From contig JAKANW010000022.1 in NCBI GenBank assembly GCA_021823555.1, positions 1-13,708 of the forward strand: a stretch of DNA of 13,708 bases. The letters run 5' to 3'. Source of the stretch: Chloroflexota bacterium (GTDB lineage: Bacteria > Chloroflexota > Anaerolineae > Anaerolineales > Villigracilaceae). Position numbers and translations under genes: made by a program. Below the pieces are notes generated by a model. That model did no database searches. It was not told where the DNA came from and saw nothing but the letters and a program-made list of their open reading frames with translations. The stretch's first letter is position 1. Each line of letters begins with the position of its first letter. Shown in pieces: positions 7,209 to 13,708 of this stretch.

Positions 7209-7631
7209 TTATCTCCACAACTTCTTCGCCAACTCCACCACCTGTTCTTGCTGTTCCTCGCTCAACCCCACAAAAGGTGAATTGGACTCGACCGTGTCGC
7301 GGTTCTCCACGATCAGCACGCGCGCATCTTCACTGAAGGTGTGCGAATGCCAGCAATCCTTCCTGACGTTGTAGAGCTTATACGGCTCCATATCCACCGC
7401 GTGGATTTTCATCACGCGCTCTTCCCCCTCCCCCAAAAATAAAATACAACGCCCGGCCAATAACATGAAGACCTCATCGGTCCCGGTGTGCTTTTGCATG
7501 CGGTTGATCTTATCGGGCGTCAGGTCGGGCGTATAGTTCATCAGGGCCACGCGCCAGGTTTGATAGTCAATCAATGGCTTGTAATCAGGGCCGTCGTGCG
7601 TGCGGACTTCGAGCAAAGCTTCGGGAATCAT
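7209..7631 (-). CDS. Small single-domain cupin protein
   Basis: A 140-residue cytoplasmic protein with a single cupin beta-barrel. Motif 1 is KHTGTDEVFMLLAG (His48, Glu53), in which the usual HxH is reduced to one histidine. Motif 2 is WHSHTFSEDARVLIVEN (His95 or His97, Asn110). These residues could still hold one divalent metal through two or three His and one Glu. Small cupins include sugar isomerases, dioxygenases and binding proteins; the substrate cannot be read here. The C-terminus (residues 124-140) is a predicted helix rich in Glu and Gln. The open frame begins at an ATG at 7649, but the ATG at 7631 has GGAGG 4 bases upstream and is preferred. It is divergent from the ATP-grasp gene across a 111-bp gap, so the two may share regulation. 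Confidence 0.75.
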   Translation of the reverse strand: MIPEALLEVRTHDGPDYKPLIDYQTWRVALMNYTPDLTPDKINRMQKHTGTDEVFMLLAGRCILFLGEGEERVMKIHAVDMEPYKLYNVRKDCWHSHTFSEDARVLIVENRDTVESNSPFVGLSEEQQEQVVELAKKLWR

Positions 7632-7635
7632 AAGG

Positions 7636-7640
7636 CCTCC
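7636..7640 (-). promoter_or_regulatory. Ribosome-binding site deciding the cupin start
   Basis: GGAGG on the minus strand lies 4 bases before the ATG at 7631. The spacing is slightly short but the site is much better than anything before the alternative ATG at 7649, and it lies downstream of that codon. Confidence 0.6.
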
Positions 7641-7738
7641 AGCAGGCATTCGCGCCGAGTGAAGTTAAAGCGCTCCTCGTGGAAGCCGCTTCAATACCGG
7701 CGCTTCGTCTTCGCTCAGCGCGAGGGGGATGGAACAAT

Positions 7739-7744
7739 TATAAT
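7739..7744 (+). promoter_or_regulatory. Putative -10 box overlapping the ATP-grasp start codon
   Basis: A perfect TATAAT overlaps the first candidate ATG (7743-7745) of the ATP-grasp gene. No recognisable -35 hexamer lies 16-18 bases upstream. If used, transcription would start near 7751, and the in-frame ATG at 7752 would give a leaderless message. It may equally be chance. Confidence 0.25.
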
Positions 7745-8636
7745 GTCGGCAATGACTCATTATGATCTTTGTTTGCCGTGGTATTGGGAATATGACGATG
7801 CCTTCGTGGGCATGGTCGAGCGCGCCTGCGTGGAACAGGGCAGGACGCTTTGGCAGGTGACGCCCACCAATTTGCTGGAAGCCATCACGGCCCTCTACAA
7901 AGGCGAGGTCAATTTTGGAACCCTGCTCGACCGCGCCCAGGGTGATATCCGCTTCGAGCCGATTAACCGCTGGGCCAGCGAACACGGGGCGCGCTATATT
8001 AACCCCAGGGAACTCTCCTTGTGGTCGGAAGATAAGGCCACCATGCACCTGGAGTTGATCCAGGCGGGGCTGAATACCCCTCACACCATCCTGTTGCCGC
8101 CCTTCATCGAGCAGCCCGTCGCGCCGTCCTTTGATCTCACGCCGCTGGGCGATAGGTTCGTCATCAAACCGTCCAACGGCGGCGGAGGCGAAGGTGTGAT
8201 CCTGGGAGCTTCCTCGATGGAACAGATCATGCGGGCGCGCACTGAGTTCCCCACTCACAAGTATCTTATTCAGGCCATCGTCCAGCCGCGCCTGCTGGAG
8301 GGCCGCGTGGCCTGGTTCCGCTGCTACTACGCGGCGGGCGAGGCTTTCCCCTGCTGGTGGCACCCCGAGACGCATGTTTTCGCGGTGGTCACAGCGGAGG
8401 AAAAAGCCCGCTACGGCCTCGACAGGCTGTGGGGCGATACGAAGCGCATCGCCTCCATCTGCAAGCTGGACTGGTTCTCCACCGAGATCGCGCTGGCCGA
8501 GGATTTCGTCGTGGTGGATTACGTCAACGATGGAATAGACACGCGCGTCCAATCGCGCGCCGCCGACGGCGTACCGGATGAGATCATGCAGAATATCGCC
8601 GACCGGCTGGTGCAACTGACCAAGGAGAGACCATGA
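7743..8636 (+). CDS. ATP-grasp ligase-like protein of unknown substrate
   Basis: About 297 residues in the three-part ATP-grasp layout: an N-terminal substrate-side domain (1-95), a central subdomain starting at SEDKATMHLELIQAGLNTPHT (95-115), and the ATP-binding and catalytic region. RFVIKPSNGGGGEGV carries the ATP lysine (Lys142) and the glycine-rich loop (146-149). LIQAIVQP (175-182) is the adenine-side strand. WFRCYYAAGEAFPCWW holds Arg193, expected near the phosphate or substrate. FSTEIAL (245-251, Glu248) and VVVDYVND (256-263, Asp259, Asn262) are the probable magnesium ligands. Members join a carboxylate to an amine or thiol with ATP. The layout resembles RimK/D-Ala ligase-type amino acid ligases, but the N-terminal domain is not one I can assign. 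The start is uncertain (ATG 7743 or 7752, neither with a well-spaced Shine-Dalgarno); the frame upstream to 7488 runs through the cupin gene and is rejected. Its TGA overlaps the peptidase ATG by four bases, implying coupled translation. Confidence 0.8.
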   Translation: MSAMTHYDLCLPWYWEYDDAFVGMVERACVEQGRTLWQVTPTNLLEAITALYKGEVNFGTLLDRAQGDIRFEPINRWASEHGARYINPRELSLWSEDKATMHLELIQAGLNTPHTILLPPFIEQPVAPSFDLTPLGDRFVIKPSNGGGGEGVILGASSMEQIMRARTEFPTHKYLIQAIVQPRLLEGRVAWFRCYYAAGEAFPCWWHPETHVFAVVTAEEKARYGLDRLWGDTKRIASICKLDWFSTEIALAEDFVVVDYVNDGIDTRVQSRAADGVPDEIMQNIADRLVQLTKERP

Positions 8637-9715
8637 CTAAAGCACGCGCCCGCGACTTGGGCATTCCGTTCGAGGGGACTCCGGGGAGGTATAACGCCAT
8701 CACAGACGTCTCAGGCGTGACCGTTGGGTATGCCACCGTGATCGAGGGCGACTCAGCCCGGACAGGTGTGACCATTATCCATCCGCGCGGGAGCCGGAAT
8801 CACGATCCTGTGTTTACAGCCTGGTTCCCGTTCAACGGCAACGGCGAGATGACCGGCGCGGCCTGGATGGAGGAGGGCGGCTTTCTGGAAGGCCCGCTGG
8901 GGATCACCAACACGCACAGTGTGGGCTTGGTGCGCGATGCGATCATCGCCTGGCAGGCCAAAAACGGGAAGCTGCTCCAGCATTGGTCGTGCCCGGTGGT
9001 GGCCGAGACGGCGGACGGCTGGCTCAATGACATGAATGCTTTCCACGTCACGGCTGAACACGTGATGAGCGCCCTCGAGTCGGCGGCAGCAGGGCGGATT
9101 GCCGAGGGCAACGTAGGCGGCGGGACGGGTATGCTGTGCTACGAATTCAAGGGCGGCACAGGGACATCCTCGCGCAAGCTGCCGGACAAGCTGGGCGGCT
9201 GGACGGTCGGCGCGCTGGTACAGGCCAACTTTGGTCGCCGCTACCAGTTGACCATTGCAGGCGTACCCGTCGGCCAGCATTTGACAGACGACGCGATCTG
9301 GACCAATGGCGAGAATCCCTTCCGCCAGGATGACGGCTCGCTGATCGTGATCCTGGCCACCGACGCGCCGCTGCTGCCCTTCCAACTCAAACGCCTGGCT
9401 AAACGCGCCGCGCTGGGCATGGCGCGCACGGGCAGCCTGGGCGGCCACGGTTCCGGCGATATCTTCCTGGCCTTCTCCACAGCCAATCCCAATGCTTTTC
9501 ACGGGGATGAGAACGGAGTGGCTACGTTGCAGGCGCTCTCCAACGAACGTCTCGACCCGTTGTTATCCTCATCTGTGTTTGCCACCGAGGAAGCCATCAT
9601 CAATGCTCTGGTCGCAGGGGAGGAGATGACCGGTCAGGATGGGCTAAACGTCAAGGCCATGCCGCACGAGCAGGTGAGGGAATTGTTGGGGCGATATAAG
9701 AGGTTGAGGGAGTAG
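8633..9715 (+). CDS. P1-family (S58, DmpA-type) self-processing aminopeptidase
   Basis: A 360-residue protein matching the DmpA/BapA N-terminal nucleophile family in length and motifs. GITNTHSVGLVRDAI (90-104) is a family hallmark, as are GNVGGGTGM (159-167) and GALVQANFG (193-201, with Asn199 probably in the active site). DDGSLIVILATDAPL (233-247) contains the Gly235-Ser236 bond at which the precursor should cut itself into alpha and beta chains, leaving Ser236 as nucleophile. GHGSGDIFLAFST (271-283) supplies the second Ser/acid pair (Ser274, Asp276). Known members remove N-terminal D-Ala, Gly or beta-amino acids, or hydrolyse amides and esters; which applies here cannot be told. There is no signal peptide, so it is cytoplasmic. 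It overlaps the ATP-grasp gene by ATGA, with GGAGAG just upstream as ribosome-binding site, so the two are made together. It is convergent with nrdJ, 39 bases apart. Confidence 0.88.
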   Translation: MTKARARDLGIPFEGTPGRYNAITDVSGVTVGYATVIEGDSARTGVTIIHPRGSRNHDPVFTAWFPFNGNGEMTGAAWMEEGGFLEGPLGITNTHSVGLVRDAIIAWQAKNGKLLQHWSCPVVAETADGWLNDMNAFHVTAEHVMSALESAAAGRIAEGNVGGGTGMLCYEFKGGTGTSSRKLPDKLGGWTVGALVQANFGRRYQLTIAGVPVGQHLTDDAIWTNGENPFRQDDGSLIVILATDAPLLPFQLKRLAKRAALGMARTGSLGGHGSGDIFLAFSTANPNAFHGDENGVATLQALSNERLDPLLSSSVFATEEAIINALVAGEEMTGQDGLNVKAMPHEQVRELLGRYKRLRE

Positions 9716-9754
9716 GGGGTGGGGAAGAGAAGAATTTATCTCTCCGACAACCTT

Positions 9755-12358
9755 CTAGCACTCACTATATCCGCACGCATAGCACTTCCTGCATCCCTCT
9801 TCATTCACCACGGCAGCCTCGCCGCACTCGGGACACAGGTCGCCGATCGTCATCGGCACAGCGGCTGCAGCCTCCGCTTCGGCCTCCAGCTTGTGCCCGC
9901 CGTTGCCGCTGGACTTCTCCTCGCTGACCGCAGGTGTCAGGCCATCCTTTTCACGCAGGTAGGTCTCCAACACCTGCCCCACGCCATCCGGCAGGGAACG
10001 CACACGGTTGGGACCAAAGCCCAGCGACCGTCCGCCGCCAATGCCAGCTAGTTGCCGCACCACCTCGCGCATACGGTCGGTCGGCGCTACCGGGCTGGCC
10101 AGGCGCAGGATGTACGAGATCAGGCGTCCGATGGCCTCAGAGACCGCGGCGGTCTCTGAGCCGGCTTTGGCCGTGTTGATGAAGACCTCGAAGGGCTGGG
10201 TCCCGCCGTTCTCGTTGATGGTGATGAAGGCCTTGCCAAGCGGAGTCTCCACGTGGTAGGTTTTGCCGGTCAACGCTTTGGGACGCGGCTTCTTCGTGTC
10301 GTGCCACATCGTTCCCGTAGGGAGGACGACAGGCGCGGGCGCCGCGCTGAGCGGGGCCGAAGCGCCCTGTTTCTTGTCCGCGGTCGCCTTGGTCTCCAAC
10401 ACCACCTTCTCGCGCGAACCGGTCACATAAACCGTGATGCCTTTTGCGCCCAGCTCCCAGGCCAGCATATAAGCCTTGGCCACGTCGTCCAGCGTGGCAC
10501 CTTCGGGGAAGTTGACCGTCTTGGAAAGCGAGTTATCCACGAAGGCCTGCAGGGCGGCCTGCATGCGCACGTGTTCCTCGGCTGCGATGTCTGCCGAGAC
10601 GACGAAGACCTCGCGCACGGACTGTGGGATTTCCTGAATGTGCTGGCAGGTACCTTCGCTCATCACCTGCTCGACGATCTCCTGGCGTTCTTCCTCGCCC
10701 AAGAAGCCCAACGCCTTGAGAGATTCGTCGAAGCGCGGGCTGGCGTAGGTCAGCTTCAAATCCTTGCCGTTATCGTTGACGTGGCGAAAGTAGGCCAACG
10801 CGAAGACGGGTTCACAGCCATAGCCTTCACAGCCTGCGACGGTGGCGATGGTGCCGGTCGGCGCGACAGTGGTCTGCGCCGCGTTGCGGATGCCGTGCTT
10901 GCGGATACCCTCCACCACCGCTTCCCACTGGACCTCGGGCCTGCCCCAGTGATGCTGATAGGGAATCAGCGACTGAGGCGGCGTCCAAGTCATGTCCTCC
11001 ATGTCATAGATCGAGCCTTCGATAGCCGGGAACGGTCCGCGCGCTTCGGCCAGTTCAACGCTGGTCTGCATGGCGTGATAGCGCACGAACTCCATCACCT
11101 GAGCGCCGAACTCTTGTCCCTCGACTGAACCATAGCGCACGCCCACATGATACATCAGGTCGGCCAGGCCCATAATGCCCAGGCCGATACGACGGGCGCG
11201 GTGGGCAGCTTCTTTGAGCTGCGGCACTGCCGGCACATACGCGTTCGCTTCGACCACATCATCCAGGAAGCGCGTGGCGGTCGCGACGGACTGCCGCAGG
11301 GACTCCCAATCCACGCTTCCATCGGGTCCGCAGTGCTCGTTGAGATTAACTGAGCCAAGACAGCAGTTCTCGTAAGGTCCAAGCCATTGTTCACCGCAAG
11401 GATTGGTTGACTCCAGTGGATACAGGTGCGGCACGGGGTTCGAGCGATTGGCGGCATCCAAAAACAGCACACCCGGCTCACCGTTGTGATGCGCCTGTTT
11501 GACAATTTTGTCGAATAGTTCGCGCGCCCTTACCTTGCTATAAGTGCGGATGGGAATGCCCACCTTTTCGGCTTGTTCGAGCGTGCCGCTGAACTGGCGA
11601 TTTTTCATTTCGGCGATATCCGGGAAGCGCAATTCCCACTCTTTGTCATCCCGTACCGCGCACATGAACGCGTCCGTGATGCCCACAGAGATATTGAAAT
11701 TAGTGATCTGGTTCTCGTCGGTCTTGCAGGTGATGAACTCTTCCACGTCGGGATGGTCCACGCGCAGCACGCCCATGTTGGCGCCCCTTCGCGTTCCGCC
11801 TTGGGCAATCTCCCCGAAGGCGTGGTCGTACACACGCAGGAATCCCACCGGTCCCGTGGCCTGTCCCGCCGAGGATTGGACCAGTGCGCCTTTGGGGCGC
11901 AGGCGCGAGAACGAAAACCCGTTCCCGCCGCCGGTCTGCTGGATCAAGGCCGCGTCGCGCAAGGTCTGGAAAATACCGGCGCTGTCGCGACCCATATCAT
12001 CGGTGATCGGGAGCACAAAACACGCGGCAAGCTGTCCAAGCGGCGTACCGGCGCCGGTAAAAGTTGGAGAGTTGGGGAAGAATTTCTTGCTGCTGAGGAG
12101 GTGATAGAACTTGATTGCCGCAGCCTGCACATCACCATCCCAGGTTTCTTCAACCTTGGCCACATGCCAGGACACGCGCCAGAACATCTCCTCCACGGTC
12201 TCGACGGGCTTGCCATCATCGCCGCGGCGCACGTAGCGCCTCACCAGCACCTGGCGGGCATTATCCGTCAACTGCGCCTTGGGCAGTCCTTTCGGCATGG
12301 GCGGCGTAGGCAACAGTCCATGTTTGGATTTCGTGGTGGAAGCGGCTTTCGTAACCAT
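9755..12358 (-). CDS. nrdJ: Adenosylcobalamin-dependent ribonucleotide reductase, class II
   Basis: An 867-residue enzyme that reduces ribonucleotides to deoxyribonucleotides with a B12-derived radical, independent of oxygen. Redox cysteines Cys113 (QLAACFVLP) and Cys332 ([11 protein letters not shown]) flank the radical site NPCGE (Asn319, Cys321, Glu323). APTGTIA (499-505) is the phosphate loop. Residues 690-800 look like the TSCPD domain of bacterial NrdJ. The C-terminus has a CPECG (842-846) and [12 protein letters not shown] (856-867) cysteine tail that shuttles electrons from thioredoxin. There is no N-terminal ATP-cone, so overall activity control by dATP at that site is unlikely. Two Ala-rich linkers (655-685, 810-835) join the parts. 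The longer frame begins with TTG at 12400, but ATG 12358 has AGGAG 8 bases upstream (12367-12371) and is preferred. It lies downstream of nrdR on the same strand. No class I or III reductase is in the window. Confidence 0.95.
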   Translation of the reverse strand: MVTKAASTTKSKHGLLPTPPMPKGLPKAQLTDNARQVLVRRYVRRGDDGKPVETVEEMFWRVSWHVAKVEETWDGDVQAAAIKFYHLLSSKKFFPNSPTFTGAGTPLGQLAACFVLPITDDMGRDSAGIFQTLRDAALIQQTGGGNGFSFSRLRPKGALVQSSAGQATGPVGFLRVYDHAFGEIAQGGTRRGANMGVLRVDHPDVEEFITCKTDENQITNFNISVGITDAFMCAVRDDKEWELRFPDIAEMKNRQFSGTLEQAEKVGIPIRTYSKVRARELFDKIVKQAHHNGEPGVLFLDAANRSNPVPHLYPLESTNPCGEQWLGPYENCCLGSVNLNEHCGPDGSVDWESLRQSVATATRFLDDVVEANAYVPAVPQLKEAAHRARRIGLGIMGLADLMYHVGVRYGSVEGQEFGAQVMEFVRYHAMQTSVELAEARGPFPAIEGSIYDMEDMTWTPPQSLIPYQHHWGRPEVQWEAVVEGIRKHGIRNAAQTTVAPTGTIATVAGCEGYGCEPVFALAYFRHVNDNGKDLKLTYASPRFDESLKALGFLGEEERQEIVEQVMSEGTCQHIQEIPQSVREVFVVSADIAAEEHVRMQAALQAFVDNSLSKTVNFPEGATLDDVAKAYMLAWELGAKGITVYVTGSREKVVLETKATADKKQGASAPLSAAPAPVVLPTGTMWHDTKKPRPKALTGKTYHVETPLGKAFITINENGGTQPFEVFINTAKAGSETAAVSEAIGRLISYILRLASPVAPTDRMREVVRQLAGIGGGRSLGFGPNRVRSLPDGVGQVLETYLREKDGLTPAVSEEKSSGNGGHKLEAEAEAAAAVPMTIGDLCPECGEAAVVNEEGCRKCYACGYSEC

Positions 12359-12366
12359 ACGACACT

Positions 12367-12371
12367 CTCCT
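12367..12371 (-). promoter_or_regulatory. Ribosome-binding site deciding the nrdJ start
   Basis: AGGAG on the minus strand lies 8 bases before the ATG at 12358. It lies downstream of the alternative TTG start at 12400, which would overlap the nrdR terminator's U tract, so the shorter protein is chosen. Confidence 0.75.
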
Positions 12372-12398
12372 CTAAGTTTAGTATGTAACAGCAGAGAC

Positions 12399-12445
12399 AA
12401 AAATAGACAGCGACACTCCCTCCCCTCAGGGAGAGCCGCTGTCTA
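12399..12445 (-). terminator. Intrinsic terminator (or attenuator) between nrdR and nrdJ
   Basis: Arms TAGACAGCG (12404-12412) and CGCTGTCTA (12437-12445) are perfect 9-bp complements. After a C-G pair flanked by two mismatches, CTCCCT (12416-12421) pairs with AGGGAG (12428-12433) around a 6-base loop. On the minus-strand transcript the stem is followed at once by five U residues (12399-12403). It begins 6 bases after the nrdR stop codon and ends about 40 bases before the nrdJ ATG. It should end nrdR transcription, or let only part of it reach nrdJ. Confidence 0.85.
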
Positions 12446-12451
12446 AATTAA

Positions 12452-12901
12452 CTAGCCTTCAAGCAGGCGGTCTATTTCGCTGCGCAAGGCATGCAGGTCA
12501 TCCAAGCGAAGGTACACAATCGCATAACGGATGTAGGCAATCTGATCCATCTCCTTCAATCCACTGATAACCAGGTCTCCCACCACCCGCGAAGAAACCT
12601 CGGCTTTGCCCATTTTCTGCAATTGCGCTTCCACTTGGCCGATCAGGCGCTCGATGTCCGCTGCTGAGACGGGACGTTTGGCGCAGGCAATGCGAATGCC
12701 GCGCGCCAGTTTCTCGCGGTCAAACTCCTCGCGGGTGCCATCCTGTTTTACCAGCAGAGGGGTTGCCAAAATCGGGCGTTCATAGCTACTGAAACGCTGC
12801 CCGCATTTCAAACACTCGCGGCGGCGGCGGATGCCTCCATGACTGTCGTGGGAGGTATCCAAAACCTTTGAATTGTCATTTTGACAATACGGACAACGCA
12901 T
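12452..12901 (-). CDS. nrdR: Transcriptional repressor NrdR
   Basis: A 149-residue protein of the usual NrdR length. The N-terminal zinc ribbon has Cys3, Cys6, Cys30 and Cys33 (MRCPYC, then IRRRRECLKCGQRF). An ATP-cone spans about residues 47-137 and ends with the family pattern IAYIRYAIVYLRLDD. NrdR senses ATP/dATP through the cone and represses ribonucleotide reductase genes by binding paired NrdR boxes. It is located directly upstream of nrdJ, its expected target, on the same strand. I found no sequence close to the NrdR-box consensus (ACACNATATATNGTGT type) in either the nrdR or nrdJ upstream region. The start ATG at 12901 is preceded by GGAG at about 10 bases, and a fair promoter lies about 90 bases upstream. 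Confidence 0.95.
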   Translation of the reverse strand: MRCPYCQNDNSKVLDTSHDSHGGIRRRRECLKCGQRFSSYERPILATPLLVKQDGTREEFDREKLARGIRIACAKRPVSAADIERLIGQVEAQLQKMGKAEVSSRVVGDLVISGLKEMDQIAYIRYAIVYLRLDDLHALRSEIDRLLEG

Positions 12902-12991
12902 CTGAGGTCAACTCCAAGATAGAACAAATGTTATCGCCAGATATGGTGGTATTACTGTCCATTCCCCGTACATCTAGCGGATGTGAACCGC

Positions 12992-13020
12992 ATTGTAGCA
13001 TAAAGGCGGATGCAATACAA
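12992..13020 (-). promoter_or_regulatory. Putative sigma-70-type promoter of nrdR
   Basis: On the minus strand TTGTAT (13015-13020; 3 of 6 to consensus, but with the TTG) and TACAAT (12992-12997; 5 of 6) are separated by exactly 17 bases. They lie in the 176-bp gap between the alpha/beta hydrolase stop and the nrdR ATG. The start of transcription would be near 12985, giving a leader of about 85 bases. I see no clear structured element in that leader. Confidence 0.5.
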
Positions 13021-13077
13021 GAGGCCAAATGGGGGATTTATCTTAAAAAATTCCTCCCTGTTGAATATGGCATAGGC

Positions 13078-13708
13078 TCACGGCAAGTCTTTCAAGAACT
13101 CCATCACCATTTGGTTGAACTCGGTCGCGCGGGATTGATGCGGCACGTGTCCCGCTTCCAGGGACTTCCCGGTACCATTTGGCATGGACACCAGGAGTTC
13201 GCGGAACGAGACAGGCGACAAGGTGGTATCGTGCCTGCCCCACACCAACAGCGCAGGTTGGGAAATGGTCGGTAAATAAGGAGTAAGATCCTTGGCCGTA
13301 TTGGGCAGGTTATAGACCCCCGGCGCGGTGCGTTTGTAATCCAACGCAGTCTGGGCGCGGATGTGTTCCGGCAGGTCGTGCAAGCCGCTGCCGTTATTAT
13401 GTCCCATGGAAAGGCTGGTCATGTCAATGATGAACCGGAACAACCATTCGGGCGTCCGTTCCACAACCATCATGTTGATGGCAGGATGGCGGTATGAAAA
13501 GCGCAGGATGGCGGGCAACTGGAAGAGGCGATAGAACGGGTCCACCAGGACCAGGCCGCGGGTGCGTTGCGAGAAGCGGCGAGCGTACTCGAGGGTCAGG
13601 TACCCGCCCAGGGAGTGTCCGATCAAGATGGGCGGCTGGGTCAGTCCAAGAGAATCAATCCAGGCTGCCAGGTGGTCGAATAACCATTCCATTTGATAGG
13701 CGCGCGAA
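13078..13708 (-). CDS. Alpha/beta hydrolase, N-terminus beyond the window
   Basis: The frame is open to the right window edge, so the protein is 5'-truncated; the ATG at 13692 is internal to the fold and unlikely to be the start. Counting from that methionine, the nucleophile elbow is LIGHSLGGYL (Ser27), the acid is in LLVWGRHDTTLSP (Asp155) and the histidine is in EAGHVPHQSRATEFN (His182). This gives a complete Ser-Asp-His triad. A cap of about 90 residues (roughly 53-140) between strands six and seven is rich in aromatic and basic residues. The missing part should hold the first strands and the HG oxyanion loop. Substrates of this superfamily (esters, lactones, epoxides, haloalkanes, C-C bonds) cannot be told here. 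The catalytic Ser makes dehalogenase and epoxide hydrolase unlikely. It lies upstream of nrdR on the same strand, 176 bp away, and is probably a separate transcript. Confidence 0.85.
   Translation of the reverse strand, partial: SRAYQMEWLFDHLAAWIDSLGLTQPPILIGHSLGGYLTLEYARRFSQRTRGLVLVDPFYRLFQLPAILRFSYRHPAINMMVVERTPEWLFRFIIDMTSLSMGHNNGSGLHDLPEHIRAQTALDYKRTAPGVYNLPNTAKDLTPYLPTISQPALLVWGRHDTTLSPVSFRELLVSMPNGTGKSLEAGHVPHQSRATEFNQMVMEFLKDLP

Noticed and set aside
7650..7735. Short inverted repeats in the divergent gap before the ATP-grasp gene (GAAGC/GCTTC, CCTCG/CGAGG)
   Set aside because: Stems of five pairs in GC-rich DNA are expected by chance, and no known operator pattern is recognisable.
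7488..7742. N-terminal extension of the ATP-grasp frame by 85 codons
   Set aside because: It runs antisense through the start and body of the cupin gene and adds no ATP-grasp-like sequence. Start codons at 7743 or 7752 fit the fold.
9723..9745. Possible terminator between the convergent peptidase and nrdJ genes
   Set aside because: Only a 5-bp AGAGA/TCTCT stem with an 8-base loop and no T tract; too weak to call.
10253..11128. 291-codon plus-strand frame inside nrdJ
   Set aside because: It is antisense to conserved reductase sequence, including the phosphate loop region, and has no family motif.
13031..13058. Hairpin between the alpha/beta hydrolase and nrdR (GGGGGATTT with AAATTCCTCCC) near a run of six A/T
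   Set aside because: Pairing needs two bulges, and the T run lies inside the loop or stem rather than after it, so it does not read as a terminator for either strand.
1..13708. CRISPR array, tRNA, rRNA, transposase, integrase or attachment site
   Set aside because: None seen: no regularly spaced repeats, no cloverleaf-like sequence noticed, and no mobile-element protein motifs in any frame.

Overview
This window is 13.7 kb of bacterial chromosome with compact, ordinary gene spacing. I see no RNA genes, insertion sequences, CRISPR array or phage genes. The best guess for the organism is a member of Chloroflexota, probably Anaerolineae. The guess rests on four things: a small FtsB/DivIC-like protein with a proline-rich tail ending in an aromatic WQxWWxLFF block; a stand-alone class II ribonucleotide reductase paired with NrdR; a dispersed-repeat-like palindrome beginning GTAGGGGCGACCCG; and a very large GAF/PAS/HD-GYP receptor. 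No 16S or single marker settles this, so treat it as inference.

Layout, left to right. Positions 1-1780 (+): the tail of an unidentified gene, an FtsB/DivIC-like division protein and a diaminopimelate decarboxylase (lysA) are packed as one operon; the lysA start codon directly follows the preceding stop. Positions 1758-5519 (-): one 1253-residue membrane receptor with six predicted membrane segments, three GAF domains, a PAS domain, a fourth GAF domain and an intact HD-GYP phosphodiesterase domain. Its 3' end overlaps lysA antisense by 23 bp. Positions 5662-7204 (+): a CyoE/CtaB-like UbiA-family prenyltransferase and a small polytopic membrane protein, separated by a long imperfect palindrome. 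Positions 7209-7631 (-): a small cupin. Positions 7743-9715 (+): an ATP-grasp enzyme of unknown substrate and a DmpA-type (P1/S58) self-processing aminopeptidase, overlapping by the four bases ATGA and so almost certainly co-translated. Positions 9755-12901 (-): adenosylcobalamin-dependent ribonucleotide reductase (nrdJ) preceded by its regulator nrdR, with a strong intrinsic-terminator-like hairpin between them. Positions 13078-13708 (-): the C-terminal three quarters of an alpha/beta hydrolase that runs off the window.

Functional links: NrdR and NrdJ form a known regulator-target pair for deoxyribonucleotide supply. The FtsB-like protein and LysA connect division with lysine or cell-wall precursor synthesis by position only. 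The least understood unit is the ATP-grasp/DmpA pair with a divergent cupin. It joins a candidate peptide-bond-forming enzyme to a peptidase known for unusual N-terminal residues (D-amino acids, beta-amino acids), and is the best candidate in the window for an undescribed pathway.
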